Shown in pieces: positions 1 through 12,576 of a stretch of DNA of 44,045 nucleotides. Position 1 is the first letter of the stretch. Each line of letters begins with the position of its first letter. Where the stretch lies: NCBI RefSeq assembly GCF_000313135.1, contig NW_004457712.1, positions 1,409,006-1,453,050 on the forward strand, written 5' to 3'. The position numbers and the translations under genes were made by a program. Under the pieces are notes generated by a model that saw only the letters and a program-made list of their open reading frames with translations, ran no database searches and had not been told where the DNA came from. The stretch comes from Acanthamoeba castellanii str. Neff (lineage: Eukaryota; Discosea; Longamoebia; Acanthamoebidae).

Positions 1-1481
1 GTGGTGTGTGTGTGTGTGTGTCGTGTAATGCATGGGGAGAGTAGTAGGGGTGTTGTACCGTCATTGATGTCCTTCTTCAAGAGGAGGGCAGTCTCGTAGG
101 TCCAGCAACGAGCGACGTTACGGATGGTGTAACCGCCGCCACCAAGGACTAGGAGGGGCAGCCCAAAGCTCTGTACAAATTCGACGCACGCGCCGTGGCC
201 CTTGAGCGAGAGGTTGAAGCAGCCCAGACGATCGCCCGATAGTGAGTCCGCGCCGCACTGGAGCACGACCGCTCCCGGCCGGTACCAGTCCATCACCTTC
301 TGGATGATGGGCTTGAAGATGTTCTCGTAGCTCTCGTCGTCGATGCCATCCCTCAGCGGGAAGTTGACCGAATAGTACTTGCCCTTCTGTGCTCCAATAT
401 CCTGCGTGTGCATGAAGAAGCGCGAGGGTTAGCGAGCTTAACACACACACACACACACCATGAGGCAGCTGCGCGTACCCTGATGTCGCCTGTGCCAGGG
501 AAGTACTCTCCGTACTTGTGGAAGGAGACGGTCATCACGCGGTCGGTGGTGTAGAAGGCCTCTTCGACACCGTCGCCGTGATGAATGTCAATGTCAATGT
601 ACAGGACTCTCGCGTGGTACTTGAGCAGTTCGAGGATGGCCAGCACGATGTCGTTGATGTAGCAGAAGCCAGAGGCCTCCGACTTCTTGGCGTGGTGAAG
701 GCCGCCAGCCCAGTTGATGGCGATATCGGACTCGCCGTGGTTGAGCTTCACAGCGCCACCTGAAGCGTGTGCGAGCATAGAGGAGGAAAGTGAGCACAGC
801 TGCCGCTTCTGGACACAATCCGCGTAACTTACACCAGTGTCTTGTGAGCTAAGCGGGAGACGCACCGATTGAACCACCAGAAGAGATCTGGCAGAATTGA
901 TACATTCCATCAAAGACAGGACAATCTTCGCCCACGTTGACTGTTTTAGGAGCGAGAGATGATGCGTGAGCGTTAGTGGTTGGTGTTGCCAGATAGCACA
1001 AAAGGGCACCTATGGAGGCAAGAAGTGGTGAGAAGTGACGGGTAGCGAAGGGAACGTACATCTTTGCAGTTGCTTGGTGTACTCATTCATGTTGTCGGGA
1101 GTGATCAATCTTAGGAATTTGACGTAGTCTTCGGCGTGGAATTGCGCCATCTCCTGCTTTGTGGCGTGCCTGGGCCTGTAGATCTTCATCTGCTTGTAGA
1201 GGCCATAGTTGAGGAGCAGGTTGTGGGTCATCCTTATGCGGTGCGGCTTCATCGGGTGTCCGTTTCCGTAGTAGTAGTTGCCCACATCCCCTGCAGCCCA
1301 GCCCCGCGGCCCGGTGAGTGCGTGCAATCAATCCATCCTCAATAACACTCCCAACACTCACTTCGACGCGCCGACAAGAGATGGCATTCATCTTCACGGT
1401 ATCCACCAAGAAAAGATGAAATGCAAACTCCAACCAGCCAAACGTACCATCGTAGAAGTAGCAGATCCTCTGCTTGCTCAT
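1..1481 (-). CDS. Class I histone deacetylase (Rpd3/HDAC1-2 type), 3' end beyond the window
   Basis: A zinc-dependent lysine deacetylase, expected to act on histones in the nucleus as the catalytic subunit of a Sin3- or NuRD-like complex. Exons on the minus strand: 1481-1448, 1290-1060, 940-866, 759-479, 401-59; a further donor follows at 58, so the C-terminal exon or exons lie off the left edge. The phases close and give about 321 residues. Visible motifs in order: [12 protein letters not shown] then [17 protein letters not shown] at the N-terminus; the active-site histidine pair in [17 protein letters not shown]; the metal-binding [26 protein letters not shown]; and [14 protein letters not shown] with the catalytic tyrosine. 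This order and near-identity to human HDAC1/2 identify class I rather than class II or sirtuin. The start is the ATG giving the canonical MSKQR opening. It diverges from the USP14 gene across about 300 bases. Confidence 0.95.
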
Positions 1482-1782
1482 GGCGATGCTGTGTACAGTG
1501 GACGGAAGTGGGCCAAGTAGACAGGGATCAGTGGCCGATCGGATCAGACGGCTCGCGCTGCGAAGAAAGCGACGGGTGGAAAAGAAAATAAAGTAAGAAA
1601 AGTGCTACGCCAACCGCCACCTTAACCAGAATTTTCTTCGATTTTCTTTTTCAATGTGACGGATATCTGTCGACAGCGCTTGCCGGCCACGCACAGTGTT
1701 GCTGTTCTTTGTAGGGCCCTCATCTTGATCCACAGCGATTCTTTCCTGGCATCCCATTCTTTGATTGCACTGATAGAACACA
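1482..1782. promoter_or_regulatory. Divergent spacer between the HDAC and USP14 genes
   Basis: These 301 bases separate two oppositely oriented start codons, so both promoters and 5' UTRs should lie here. I see no coding potential on either strand and no clear TATA box. The role is inferred from position alone. Confidence 0.4.
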
Positions 1783-3846
1783 ATGAGCGTGAAGATCAAC
1801 ATCAAGTGGGGAAAAGAGAAATTCAACGACGTGGAGGTGGACCCATCCGAGACGGGTCTCACACTCAAGAGTCAGGTCTTCGCCCTGACTGGCGTGCCGC
1901 CGGATCGCCAGAAGTGTATGTGCACTTGATTCATGATTCCTGATCGCTTGGCAACAAGCTGATTAATGTAATTGGGTCTGCAGGGATGGGTGTCAAGGCT
2001 CTCAAGGCTGGCAAGCTTGAAGATGACACTCCCTTGGCTTCGCTCAACTTCACCAACGTAAGAGCTCTTCCGTCGAACCTCTGCTCCTTGCACACAGATC
2101 TGAGTGTGCAGCTTAACACCTTCTCAACTTTCATCTCGTGTTCGGTGCAGGGTCAAAACGTGATGCTTGTCGGCACAGCTGGCGAACTGCCCAAGGAGCC
2201 TCCGAAACCCGTGGTCTTCGTTGAGGATCTGCCTGAAGGCGAGATCAACGAGCTGGTGGAGTTCAACCACCCGCCTGGCCTCGCCAACTTGGGCAACACC
2301 TGCTACCTCAACTCGACTCTGCAGTGCCTCAAGGCCATCCCTGAGCTCGACGAGGCCGTGAAGACGTACGGCGGTGCCGTCGCCGAAGACACCGACCACA
2401 ACGTCACAGTCAGCCTGCGGGACCTCTTCAAGACTCTCGATCACACGAACCAGCCCGTGCCGCCCATGCTCTTCGTCCATCTCTTCCGCTCAGCTTTCCC
2501 TCAGTTCAACCAACGCACTGAAAGAGGCTATGCCCAGCAGGACGCTGTACGTTGATCTCACTTTCTTTATCGTTTGCTGATGACCGCCCTCTGACGATTT
2601 GCTTGTGCCACCGCAGGAAGAGTGCTGGAGCACGCTTGTTCGCGCACTCTCGCAAAAGCTGCCGGCCATCAAGCTCGGCGGAGAGTCACCAGCCCGCACC
2701 AACGCCGTGAATCAGCTGTTCTCCGGCGAGATCGTGTCCACTTACACATGCAAGGAGGCGCCCGAGGACAAGCTCGTGCAGAAGGACACCTTCACGAAGC
2801 TGATGTGCCACATCACTAGCCAAACCAACTTCCTTGTCAACGGCCTGAAGGAGGTGCGCGCACTGTCTGCTTCTTGCTTGTCTCCGCCCCTCGATGCTCA
2901 CCCGTATTATTGTGGCGTTGGTGTCCCGCTCCTCTTCACACAGAGCCTCAAGGAAGAGATCGAGAAGAGGTCGGAGGTGCTGGGACGAAATGCCGTGTTC
3001 CAGAAGGAGGCCGAAATCACGCGCCTGCCCTACTATCTCAACGTTCAGTTTGTTCGCTTCTTCTGGAAGAGCAACTCGGATGGAGGCAACAAGGCCAAGA
3101 TCCTGAAGGTACCCTGTCTGTCTGAGCGCTGGCACTGTTCGACACTACCACCCGATGCTTCCGGAGACTAACGCCACACGTATCATACCTTCCATTCAGC
3201 CTGTGGAGTTCCCCATGGTGCTGGACCTGTTCGATCTCTGCGCCGAGGACCTGAAGGCGACCCTCAAGGAGCACCGAAACATCCTCACCGAGAGGGAGGA
3301 CCTTCGCCTGCAGAACCGGCACGGCATCAAGGGCAAGGTAAGTACCTCCACCATCGCCCTAAGGACCCTCGCATTCTTTGCTTTTACAAGTCCTCTCCTG
3401 ACGTTCGAACGATGGTCCGGTTTCAATCCTTGGTAGGAAAAGGAGGGCGAGAAGAAGGCTGAAGAAGATGAGGGCGCGATGGACATCGAGAAGTCGCTCC
3501 CTCCCCTCTGGGAGCAGAAGCCCCTGCAAAACGAGACTGGACTCTACGAGCTGTACGCCGTGCTCACCCACAAGGGCCGTGACGCCGACAGCGGGCACTA
3601 CGTTGCGTGGACCAAGCAGTCTGAAGGTATGCAGCGCGTCAGATCTCCAGTTCAGTTTTGTAGTTCGTTCGCAAGCAGCTGACCAGTGATCTGACACATG
3701 GCTGGTGTGCAGACAACTGGCTGCAGTACGATGACGACGTTGTGAGGCACTACAAGGACAACGACATCAAGCAGCTGGTGGGCAAGGGAGGAGCGGACTG
3801 GCACATTGCCTACCTCTGCTTCTACAGGACGAAAAAGCCCGAGTAG
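1783..3846 (+). CDS. Proteasome-associated deubiquitinase, USP14/Ubp6 family
   Basis: A cysteine protease that trims ubiquitin chains from substrates docked on the 26S proteasome. Exons: 1783-1915, 1984-2057, 2151-2546, 2617-2853, 2944-3108, 3200-3337, 3437-3626, 3713-3846, giving 488 residues, close to human USP14 (494). An N-terminal ubiquitin-like domain (about residues 1-75, opening MSVKINIKWGKEKF) is followed by the USP fold. The Cys box GLANLGNTCYLNST puts the nucleophile near residue 120, and the His box DADSGHYVAW puts the base near residue 435. GYAQQDAEECW and GGADWHIAYL also match the family. The start gives a UBL domain of normal length. Intron 4 (2854-2943) is 90 bases with no in-frame stop, so its retention would insert 30 residues. 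The proteasome lid subunit Rpn5 lies about 10 kb downstream. Confidence 0.96.
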
Positions 3847-4530
3847 AGAGACAAGAGACGAACGAACCATCCACATTTCTCCCTTCGAAGGCGAATACAT
3901 CCAGCTCTTTCCCAACTCTTGCAAACGTGTAAGTTGAGGGAAGGAGAATGAAGACGAAGAAGAACAGAAGCGCTCCTTTGCTGGTTGGCGGCCTAAAGAG
4001 GCGCCGACGTCTCTCGGCCCTTTTCCCCTGTCTGGTTGCGATTGGTGATGCGGGCATTTTGGATCGGCTCCTTTATGCTCGTGGCCCGCACGCCCGCATT
4101 CATCCTCTCTTCGTGTTCTGCTTCTGCGGTTTGCATCGCCAGCCCCTACTGCGGCCGTCGCTCACCTTGAGCTCATCGTTCTCGAGCGGGGAACAACAGC
4201 ACCGCGAGCGTGTGTGCCCAACTCGCGCGAAGTTTCCTTGGCCGTGTGGCGAAGAGGCGGTTGTCTGTCCCTGTGCCTGCGTGTCGGCACTGCACTCTCG
4301 CACGCTTTTCGCCGGCCCGACTATCTGCCCTATCAGCCGACATTTTGGACGCCCCACACACGCAACGAACACCTGAAGGCGCCACCCACAGCTCACTCAT
4401 TTTCCACCATCAATCGCCACGCCGCACTAGTACTCGGCCCTCCTCTTCTTCGCTTCTTTCCTCCTTCCGCCTCCTCTCATCACGGCCCATCAGCTCCTCC
4501 ACATCATCGTCTCACAACCCACGCATATGA
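3847..4530. other. Spacer, no gene seen
   Basis: This 684-base gap lies between the USP14 stop and the start of the VTT-domain gene. Open frames on both strands are short, rich in Arg, Ser or Cys, and resemble nothing I know. It probably holds the USP14 3' UTR and the promoter and 5' UTR of the next gene. The last 100 bases before 4531 are C/T-rich. Confidence 0.5.
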
Positions 4531-5949
4531 ATGGATCTCAAAGGCATTTCAGGATGGAGCATTCTTAAGATCCTCATCATAGTGCTGATCACGCTTGGCG
4601 CGACAACTCTCCTTCTCCTCTTCTTCATTCCCGGCTCGCCGTTGGAGGACGCGCTGCTCGATTTTCTCGAGTGGCTCGAATCGCTTCCTAAATGGCAGGG
4701 CATCTTGATGCTCACCTTCGTCGAGACGGTGTGCACCGTTCTCATCCTTCCTGCTACTCCTCTCAACCTCGCTTCTGGCTTCCTCTTTGGCGTTTGGTGG
4801 GGATCTCTCATCTCTGTCGTACGTACCCATCTCATTCGTTCCTTGTTCTTCATTCCAGAATTGCCAATCACGGTGCATAACAACAACAACAGCGACAGCG
4901 ACTAAACTCTCGATTTCACAGTCGAGCACAGACATTGCCTCAGTCATTTCTTTCTTCATCGGCCGATACGTGGCGCGAGGCTGGGCAGAGAAGGAGATCG
5001 AGAAGCGACCCAAATTTAAGGCTGTAGATGCGGCAGTGGAGAAGCAGGGCATGTGGATCATCATCCTTGTGCGATTTTCGCCAGTTTTCCCCTTTGGCTT
5101 GTGGTGCGTTCACATCAAACTCATCACGCACGTGATTGATTTGCTCTTTGCTCACCGGCTCGTCTTTTGCTCGACAGCAACTATCTGTTCGGCTTGACGA
5201 AGGTCAGTTTCGTCAAGTACTGGATAGCGACCACGATCGGCCTTCTCCCGTACGTGCCCTCTTGCGCGCGCGCGCGCGCGCTCTCTCTCTCTCTCTCTCA
5301 CACCACCACCACACCACCACCCACACACCACACAACATGGGCACGACGCACATCACGTCCGCAACGGTTCGTTGACATCATTCGCTGCTCCCGCCTGTGC
5401 TCGCAGATACACGATCGCCTACACGTACCTGGGGTCGCTCATGCGACAGTTGACGGACATCTTTAACGACGACTCGACCGACTCGACACAGCAAATCATT
5501 TTCCTGAGCATTGGAGGGGTGCGCGCTCTTGCGTCGAAGGCCTTATATTTCCCCTTCATCGTTGAAGGAGCGAGTACTCACAATCTCTTCTTGCTGCAGG
5601 GGGCAACGTTGATGACCATCGTCGTGGTGGCGTGGATCACGCGACGAGCATTGAAGAGCGCCACGAAAGAGTATGAGGACGATCTCCTCAGAGCGGCAAC
5701 AGATCCCGACCTTGAGGGTAACGATCCACTTGTGGCTGATGCGGTGTATGCCGATTGGTTCAAGTATCATCGAGCTAACGCGTGATGTGTTTCAAACGCG
5801 GTGCTTGCATGGCTGCAGAACAATTGAACAATGACGACGATTTGAGCGTGGACGAGACAAAGACGGTCTACCATCGCATTCCCGACCCGCATGCCAAGCA
5901 CGCCAACGGCGGAAAGGTATATGACAGCACCGGCCACCTCCCTTCCTAA
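4531..5949 (+). CDS. VTT-domain (TVP38/TMEM64, DedA superfamily) membrane protein
   Basis: A polytopic membrane protein of the VTT/DedA superfamily, whose eukaryotic members (TMEM41B, VMP1, TMEM64, yeast Tvp38) act in the ER or Golgi; TMEM41B and VMP1 are lipid scramblases. Exons: 4531-4818, 4922-5103, 5178-5249, 5407-5518, 5600-5717, 5819-5949, giving 300 residues. Visible features: an N-terminal membrane segment (LKILIIVLITLGATTLLLLF), the entry loop LPATPLNLASGFLFGVWWG, the VTT core VRFSPVFPFGL continuing CNYLFGLTKVSF, a later helix (LMTIVVVAWITRR) and a charged tail. The first exon start is the only ATG placing the first helix properly. If the last intron (donor at 5718) is retained, the protein ends instead at 5785 with a different tail. 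I chose splicing because the exon 6 frame and the phases fit. Function beyond the superfamily is not visible. Confidence 0.85.
5250..5406 (+). repeat. CG-CT-AC dinucleotide tract in a VTT-gene intron
   Basis: The intron between VTT exons 3 and 4 contains, around 5265-5335, an uninterrupted alternating C/G run, then about ten CT repeats, then a C/A-rich run. All three lie within 80 bases, just after the splice donor. Confidence 0.85.
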
Positions 5950-6482
5950 GTCACACACCAATGTGCATGGTGAGCGGAGGGAGCAAGACGTCTCGGTGGT
6001 GGTGGACGTTGCATGTACTTATGCTAGGCTACTATTAGCAAACACAATATCATTTGTGTTGCGCGTGTCCCTCGAGTTGGCTCCGTTTGCCGTGCACAGC
6101 GCTCTATCCAGGACTAACCAACCGCCCTTCTTCGTTCTCTGGGTGATTGATGATGCAGACACGGAACGCTGCGATCGGAGCGTAAGGCACACAGAGAGAG
6201 GCGGGACCGACGAGAACGAGTGTGAAGGAAGTGCTCCTCTTTTGCTGATTATTATTATTTGTCATCGTGCGTATTTTGTCTGAGGAGGTGGAGTGAAGAA
6301 GAAGAAGAAGAGAAAGAGAAGGGTGGAGAACCCGGTACGGGGCAGGACAATGGTGTGTTGTACATACTACCGCAATTACCCAACATAAACATAGTTGTAA
6401 AAAACAAAGAAAACGAAAAAAATAGGGGAACTATTTCGGAAGGTTGTTTCTTCATCAAGAGCAAGCCTCGCACAACGCACTG
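5950..6482. other. Spacer, no gene seen
   Basis: This 533-base gap lies between the VTT gene and the E2 gene. It includes an A/T-rich stretch with AAC/AAA runs near 6390-6430 just upstream of the E2 start. I see no coding signal on either strand. It should hold a 3' UTR and a promoter. Confidence 0.5.
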
Positions 6483-7920
<1,438 letters not shown>

Positions 7921-8072
7921 TCGCACACCGTCGGCCTCACTTGTACAGTTTTCCCCTTCGTGGGGAGAAAGAAAAGTTTTCTTCTGTTCTGCAACTTTTC
8001 TGTTGGCTTTTTATTTATTTTTGTTTTTGTTCCATCTCGCGTAGCAGATCAAGATTCTTGAGGTGTGCAGAG

Positions 8073-8686
8073 ATGATGGAGCCTGGACCGGTGGCGACGC
8101 TTGCAGACGAATTTTTGGCTGATTTGGGCGATGATGATGATCTGAATGAAGAGAATGGAGAGGAGCAGGTCGAAGATGTGGAGGGCAAGGGCAAGGAGAA
8201 GGAGAGTGACATGGACCTGGTCGAGAAGGCCCTCGAGATCGACGATGTACACAAGGTGGCGAAGCTGCGATCAAGTGCCCGCCTGCGTTCCATCACGGAT
8301 CGAATTCAGAAATTTGCACAGGAGGGCTCTTCCCTTGGATCCACGGCTGGTGCCAGCCTCGAGGACCACCCCGAGTATGAGCTCATCGTCGAGGTGCGTA
8401 ACCCAAATCTCGTCCATCCATTTTCTATTTAGGAATTAGTGGTGTGGGGCTGATTGGGTTATGCGGTTGGGTGTGTGGTGCGGCAGGCAACCAACATGAC
8501 GCTGGAGCTGGGCGAGGAGATGTCGATCGTGCACAAGTTCATCAGGGACAACTACGCCAAGCGGTTCCCTGAGCTCGAGTCCATCGTCACCAGTCCGGTG
8601 GACTACGCCAACGCCGTGAAGAGGATCGGTACACTGCGCCCGGCCACGGCCCGCTTCATACGGACGCTATTTGCTGACCGTCTCTT

Positions 8687-8718
<32 letters not shown>

Positions 8719-9734
8719 CAGGTAATCAAACGGACATCACGCTGATCGACCTCACCGACATTCTGCCGGCGGCGATCATCATGATCGTGTCGGTGACGGC
8801 GTCCACCACCGAGGGCACGCCCATCGACGACGAGCAGATGAGCCGGGTCATCGAGGCCTGCGACGAAATGCTGGCGCTCGAGCAGGACCGTATCCGCATT
8901 CTCACCTACGTCGAGGGCCGGATGGACATCGTGGCGCCCAACATCTCGGCCATCGTTGGCTCGTCCATCGCCGCCCGGCTCATGGGTATCGCCGGCGGCC
9001 TCACCGCGCTCTCCAAGCTGCCGGCCAACATCGTGCAGCTGCTGGGCAACAAGCGCAAGGCCAGCACAGGCCTGTCTGCCGGCGGCATCCACGCGGGCCT
9101 CATCAACGAGTGCGAGCTCGTCCAGCAGGCCCCCTCCTCTCTCCAGATGAAGGTGCGGCGGCTCGTCGCGACCAAGTGCACGCTCAGCGCGCGCGTCGAC
9201 GCCTTCCACGAGGCCGCGCACGGCGAGGTGGGCCGCCGCTTCCGTGAGGAGATCGAGCGCAAGATCGAGAAGTGGCAGGAGCCGCCCGCGCCCAAGGCGC
9301 CCAAGCCCCTGCCCGCGCCCGACGACCAGCCCCGCAAGAAGCGCGGCGGCAAGCGTGCGCGGAAGCAGAAGGAGAAGTTCGGCGTCACGGAGCTCCGCAA
9401 GCAGGCCAACCGGATGGCCTTTGGCGTCGAGGCCGAGGAGACGCTGGGCAACACGGGCCGAGGGCTGGGCCTGATCGGCCGCGGCACCGGCAAGGTGCGC
9501 CTCTCGGCCGAGCAGAAGGGCGCGCTGCCCCGGCCCAAGCGGGCGCGCATCTCGGGCACGGCGTCGACGGTGCCGGGCACGGCCACGGGCCTGGCCTCGT
9601 CGCTGGCCTTCACGCCCGTGCAGGGCCTCGAGCTGCGGGTGGCCCAGACCCAGGCCACCTCCTCCGAGAAGTACTTCTCCTCCACGTCCGGCTTCGCCAA
9701 GGTGAGCAACAACACCAACAAGAAGGCCTCGTGA
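8073..9734 (+). CDS. PRPF31: U4/U6 snRNP splicing factor PRPF31 (Prp31)
   Basis: A core protein of the U4/U6.U5 tri-snRNP that binds the U4 5' stem-loop together with the 15.5K protein and bridges to U5. Exons: 8073-8393, 8487-8628, 8722-9734, giving 491 residues (human 499). An acidic N-terminal stretch precedes the Nop domain: IIMIVSVTASTTEGTP, then YVEGRMDIVAPNISAIVGSS and MGIAGGLTALSKLPANIVQL, then VATKCTLSARVDAFHE. The C-terminal region has KKRGGKRARKQKEKFGVTEL, RKQANRMAFG and SSLAFTPVQGLEL, then EKYFSS, all family hallmarks. I used the first of two adjacent ATGs. Intron 2 (8629-8721) is 93 bases, stop-free, and has a long CA run where a pyrimidine tract would be. The downstream gene converges with only 97 bases between stops. 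Confidence 0.96.
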
Positions 9735-9831
9735 TCGGTAAGTGCTCTGATTTGTCCAGTTTTTTAATCCAACAACCAATCACAATACAAGAAATATAAA
9801 TATAATCGACTTTCGATCGATAAAAAATTTA

Positions 9832-12115
9832 TTACCACAGCATAGTGGTCCAGGCGGCCGAGGGGCCGGCCGAGGCAGAGGAGTAGTCCCGCTCCGTGTC
9901 GATGGTGATCATGTAGACGTTGGGGTCGTAGGTGAGCTGGCGGGCGAAGCGCGGGAAGGTGAGGGTCAGTTCGAGCTCGCCCACCTTCGTTGCCGACGCC
10001 TGGGCGCGCACTTCGGGCATGTAGACCACCTCGCCGTCCACCTCGACCACGTCGAAGGTCTCGAGTCGCACCGCCAGGTCGCCCGGGCCGGCCATGAGCA
10101 CCACGAAGGTGGTCATGTTGGGCTGCGGCGTGTGCGGCTGGACCAGCACGTCGGCGATCGCCTCCTGGCCGTCGCCGACCGTCACCGTGTGGGCCACCTC
10201 GAAGGTGGTCATGGCCGGGTCGTCGCCGAAGGGCCAGCCGACCATGGCCACGGTCCACTTGGAAGCGCCGGCGGGCAGAGTGAAGTTGGTGCCGGCGAAG
10301 GACTGCGGGCGGGGCTCGGGGTGGAACTCGTAGGCCAGGTCGAGGGTCTCGCCATTGGCAAAGGTCGTGGTGTAGGTCACGATGCTGCCGCCGTCCGCCG
10401 TGGGCGCCTCCGCGGCCGGTGCGGTGGTGCTGTTCACCTTCACGCCGCCCGACGAGATGCCGCTTAAGCCCGCCGAAACCGACTCACTCGACCCAGCTGT
10501 GATTGGTCAGGTTGATTGGTCAAAACGATAAAAACAAGAACAGTGCGTTCAAGGGGGGGCGTACAATCGGACTTGAGGGTGACCTTGGGCGTTTCCGGGT
10601 CGAAGTTGGCCTTCACGTTCTCGACAGGCTTCTCGGAGGGGAGCGGCGGGGCGGGCGAGGGAGAGGGGGAGGCGGAACGCGAGGGGGCGGGAGAGGAGGA
10701 GGGCGAGCGCGAGGTTGAGGGGGTGGGCGAGCGCGAGGGCGAGGGGGTGGGCAAGCGCGAGGTCGAGGGGGTTGGGGAGGCAGGGGCGGGCGAGGGCGTA
10801 GAGGAGGGCGTGGAGTTGGCGGGCAGGGCCGATGCCGAGGGCGAGGGCGAGGGCGATGGGGTCCAGCTCCAGGGCTCCGATGACGGCGAGGGAGACGACG
10901 ACGGGGAAGGCGAAGTGTTCGTGGAGTTGGAGTGACTGGGCGAGGGGGAGGCCGAAGCGGAGGGCGAAGGGCTCTGGATTTCAGGTGCCGTGGAGTTGGC
11001 GGGCATGGCCGATGCCGAGGGCGAGGGCGACGGGGTCTCGCTCCAGGGCTCTGATGACGGCGACTGCGACGGCGACGGCGAGGGGGTGGTCTCGTTGGCC
11101 GGAAGGGGCGTGGCTGAGGGCGAGGGCGAGGGGCTCCAGATAGAGGGCTCCGACGATGGTGAGGGCGAGGCCGAAGCGGAGGGCGAAGGGTTCGGGGTCT
11201 CGTCAATGGGCAGCGACGACGGAGAAGACGATGGAGAAGGAGAGGGCGAGGGGGTCGCGGAATCGGGCGTGGTCGAAGGCGAGGGCGACGGGGTCCAGCT
11301 CCCGGGCTCCGACGACGGCGACGGCGAGGGAGAAGGGGTCTCGTCAATGGGCAGCGACGACGGAGAAGCCGACGGAGAAGCCGAAGGTGAGGCGGTCATG
11401 GGGTCGGCGTGGCCGATGCCGAAGCCGAGGGTGAAGGGCTCGGGGTCTCGGGCGCCGCGGAGTAAGAGGGCGCGGCGGATGCCGATGCCGAGGGTGAGGG
11501 CGACGGGGTCCAGCTCCCGGGCTCCGACGACGGCGACGGTGAAGGTGAAGGGGTCTCGTCAATGGGCAGCGACGACGGCGAAGACGAGGGGGAAGGCGAG
11601 GGCGAGGGGGTGACGGGGTCCGGCGTGGCCGATGCCGAAGCCGAGGGTGAAGGGCTCGGGGTCTCTGCCCAGGGGACCGTGGATGGCGACGACGACGCCG
11701 ACGGAGAAGCCGAAGGTGAGGGGGTCGTGGGGTCAGGTGTGGCCGATGCCGAAGCCGAAGCCGAGGGCGAAGGGCTCGAGGTCTCGGGCGCCGCGGAGAT
11801 GGCCGGCACGGCCGATGCCGATGCCGAGGGTGAGGCCGAAGTGGAGGGCGAAGGGCTGGGGGCCTCGGGCTCCTCGGACTTGGAGGGCACTGCCGAGGCG
11901 GATGCCGACGCCGAGGGTGAAGGACTCGGTGTCTCGGGCGCCGCGGAGATGGCCGGCACGGCCGACGCCGAAGCCGAAGCCGAGGGCGAAGGGCTCGAGA
12001 TCTCAGGCGCCGCGGAGCTGGAGGGCAGGGCCGACGCCGATGCCGAGGGCGAGGGTGACGTCCAGCTCCAGGGATCCGACGACGGCGACGAGGAAGGGGA
12101 GGGGGAGGGCGACCC
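9832..12115 (-). pseudogene. Ser/Pro-rich repeat protein with novel C-terminal domain; one-base frame break
   Basis: Not a family I recognise. From about 12115 to 10565 the minus strand encodes a long Ser/Pro/Ala repeat tract with recurring PSPSPSASASA, ATPDPVTPSPS and LPIDETPSPSPSPSSEPGSW blocks, like mucin-type or hydroxyproline-type glycosylated stalks. After an intron (10564-10497) a C-terminal exon (10496-9832) gives about 220 residues without obvious repeats, rich in beta-forming stretches (for example FANGETLDLAYEF, TLPAGASKWTVAMVGWPFGD). The reading frame breaks near 11404: aligned copies of the same unit at about 11625 and 11735 have one base more there. This is either a sequencing error or a disabling deletion. 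The 5' end is unresolved: the repeat frame can be followed to an AG at 12116, and no signal-peptide exon was identified. Its G+C is far above that of its neighbours. Confidence 0.6.
10620..12110 (-). repeat. Tandem degenerate Ser/Pro-coding repeats
   Basis: About 1.5 kb of imperfect, interleaved GC-rich repeats encode the Ser/Pro/Ala tract. The plus strand reads as long Glu/Gly/Asp-rich open frames, which are shadows of the same composition. The array is prone to slippage and to misassembly. Confidence 0.85.
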
Positions 12116-12576
12116 CTGCCCGCAAGCAACGAAGAAGCGTCGCTACGTAGCACAACAAAGTTGCCCAGCAGCGCCATAGTTTGGGTTTGCAAACAATGAC
12201 CGAATGTGTTTGTGCCATGGCTGGTTTGGTCGGGTTACTTAGGAGAGTTTGTCCTATGATTGCGTTGCTCAGGAGAATCCAGCTAACCACCGGGCAACTT
12301 GCAATTCGCTACTGTTTGGCATGAACTGTTACTATCGAGACCAGGACAAAAGTTCGAGGTAGAGTGCGAGCGATCGTGTTTTTGTCTTGTAGGAGTCGTG
12401 GAGATTCGCGTGAGCCACTGGGCAACCACGAACCAGCATGGCACGCACCACAGGAGTTTAGTTGCCCAGCAGCTCCCGATTGGTTGCAAACTATGGCCAG
12501 GATTGGAAAGAATGAAAATTCTCTTGGAGTGGAATGTGAGATGTGTGTTCGCGAAGCTGGTAAATTGACCGTCGGG
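12116..12576. other. Spacer with short diverged direct and inverted repeats
   Basis: No gene seen in 461 bases. The motif GTTGCCCAGCAGC occurs near 12161 and again near 12461, each followed some bases later by TTGCAAAC. The reverse form CTGGGCAAC occurs at about 12418, so the later copy can form a 9-bp hairpin. The 5' exon of the Ser/Pro-rich gene may lie here but could not be identified. Confidence 0.5.

Noticed and set aside
3948..4582. Open frames of 100-140 codons between USP14 and the VTT gene
   Set aside because: Composition is irregular, several frames overlap on both strands, and there is no similarity to any family I know.
8685..9779. A 364-residue open frame opposite PRPF31
   Set aside because: It is a shadow of G/C-ending codons. 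PRPF31 matches its family along its whole length on the plus strand.
10516..12179. Long Glu/Gly/Asp-rich open frames on the plus strand
   Set aside because: They are the reverse complement of the Ser/Pro-coding repeats. The minus strand joins in phase across an intron to a non-repetitive domain, which the plus strand does not.
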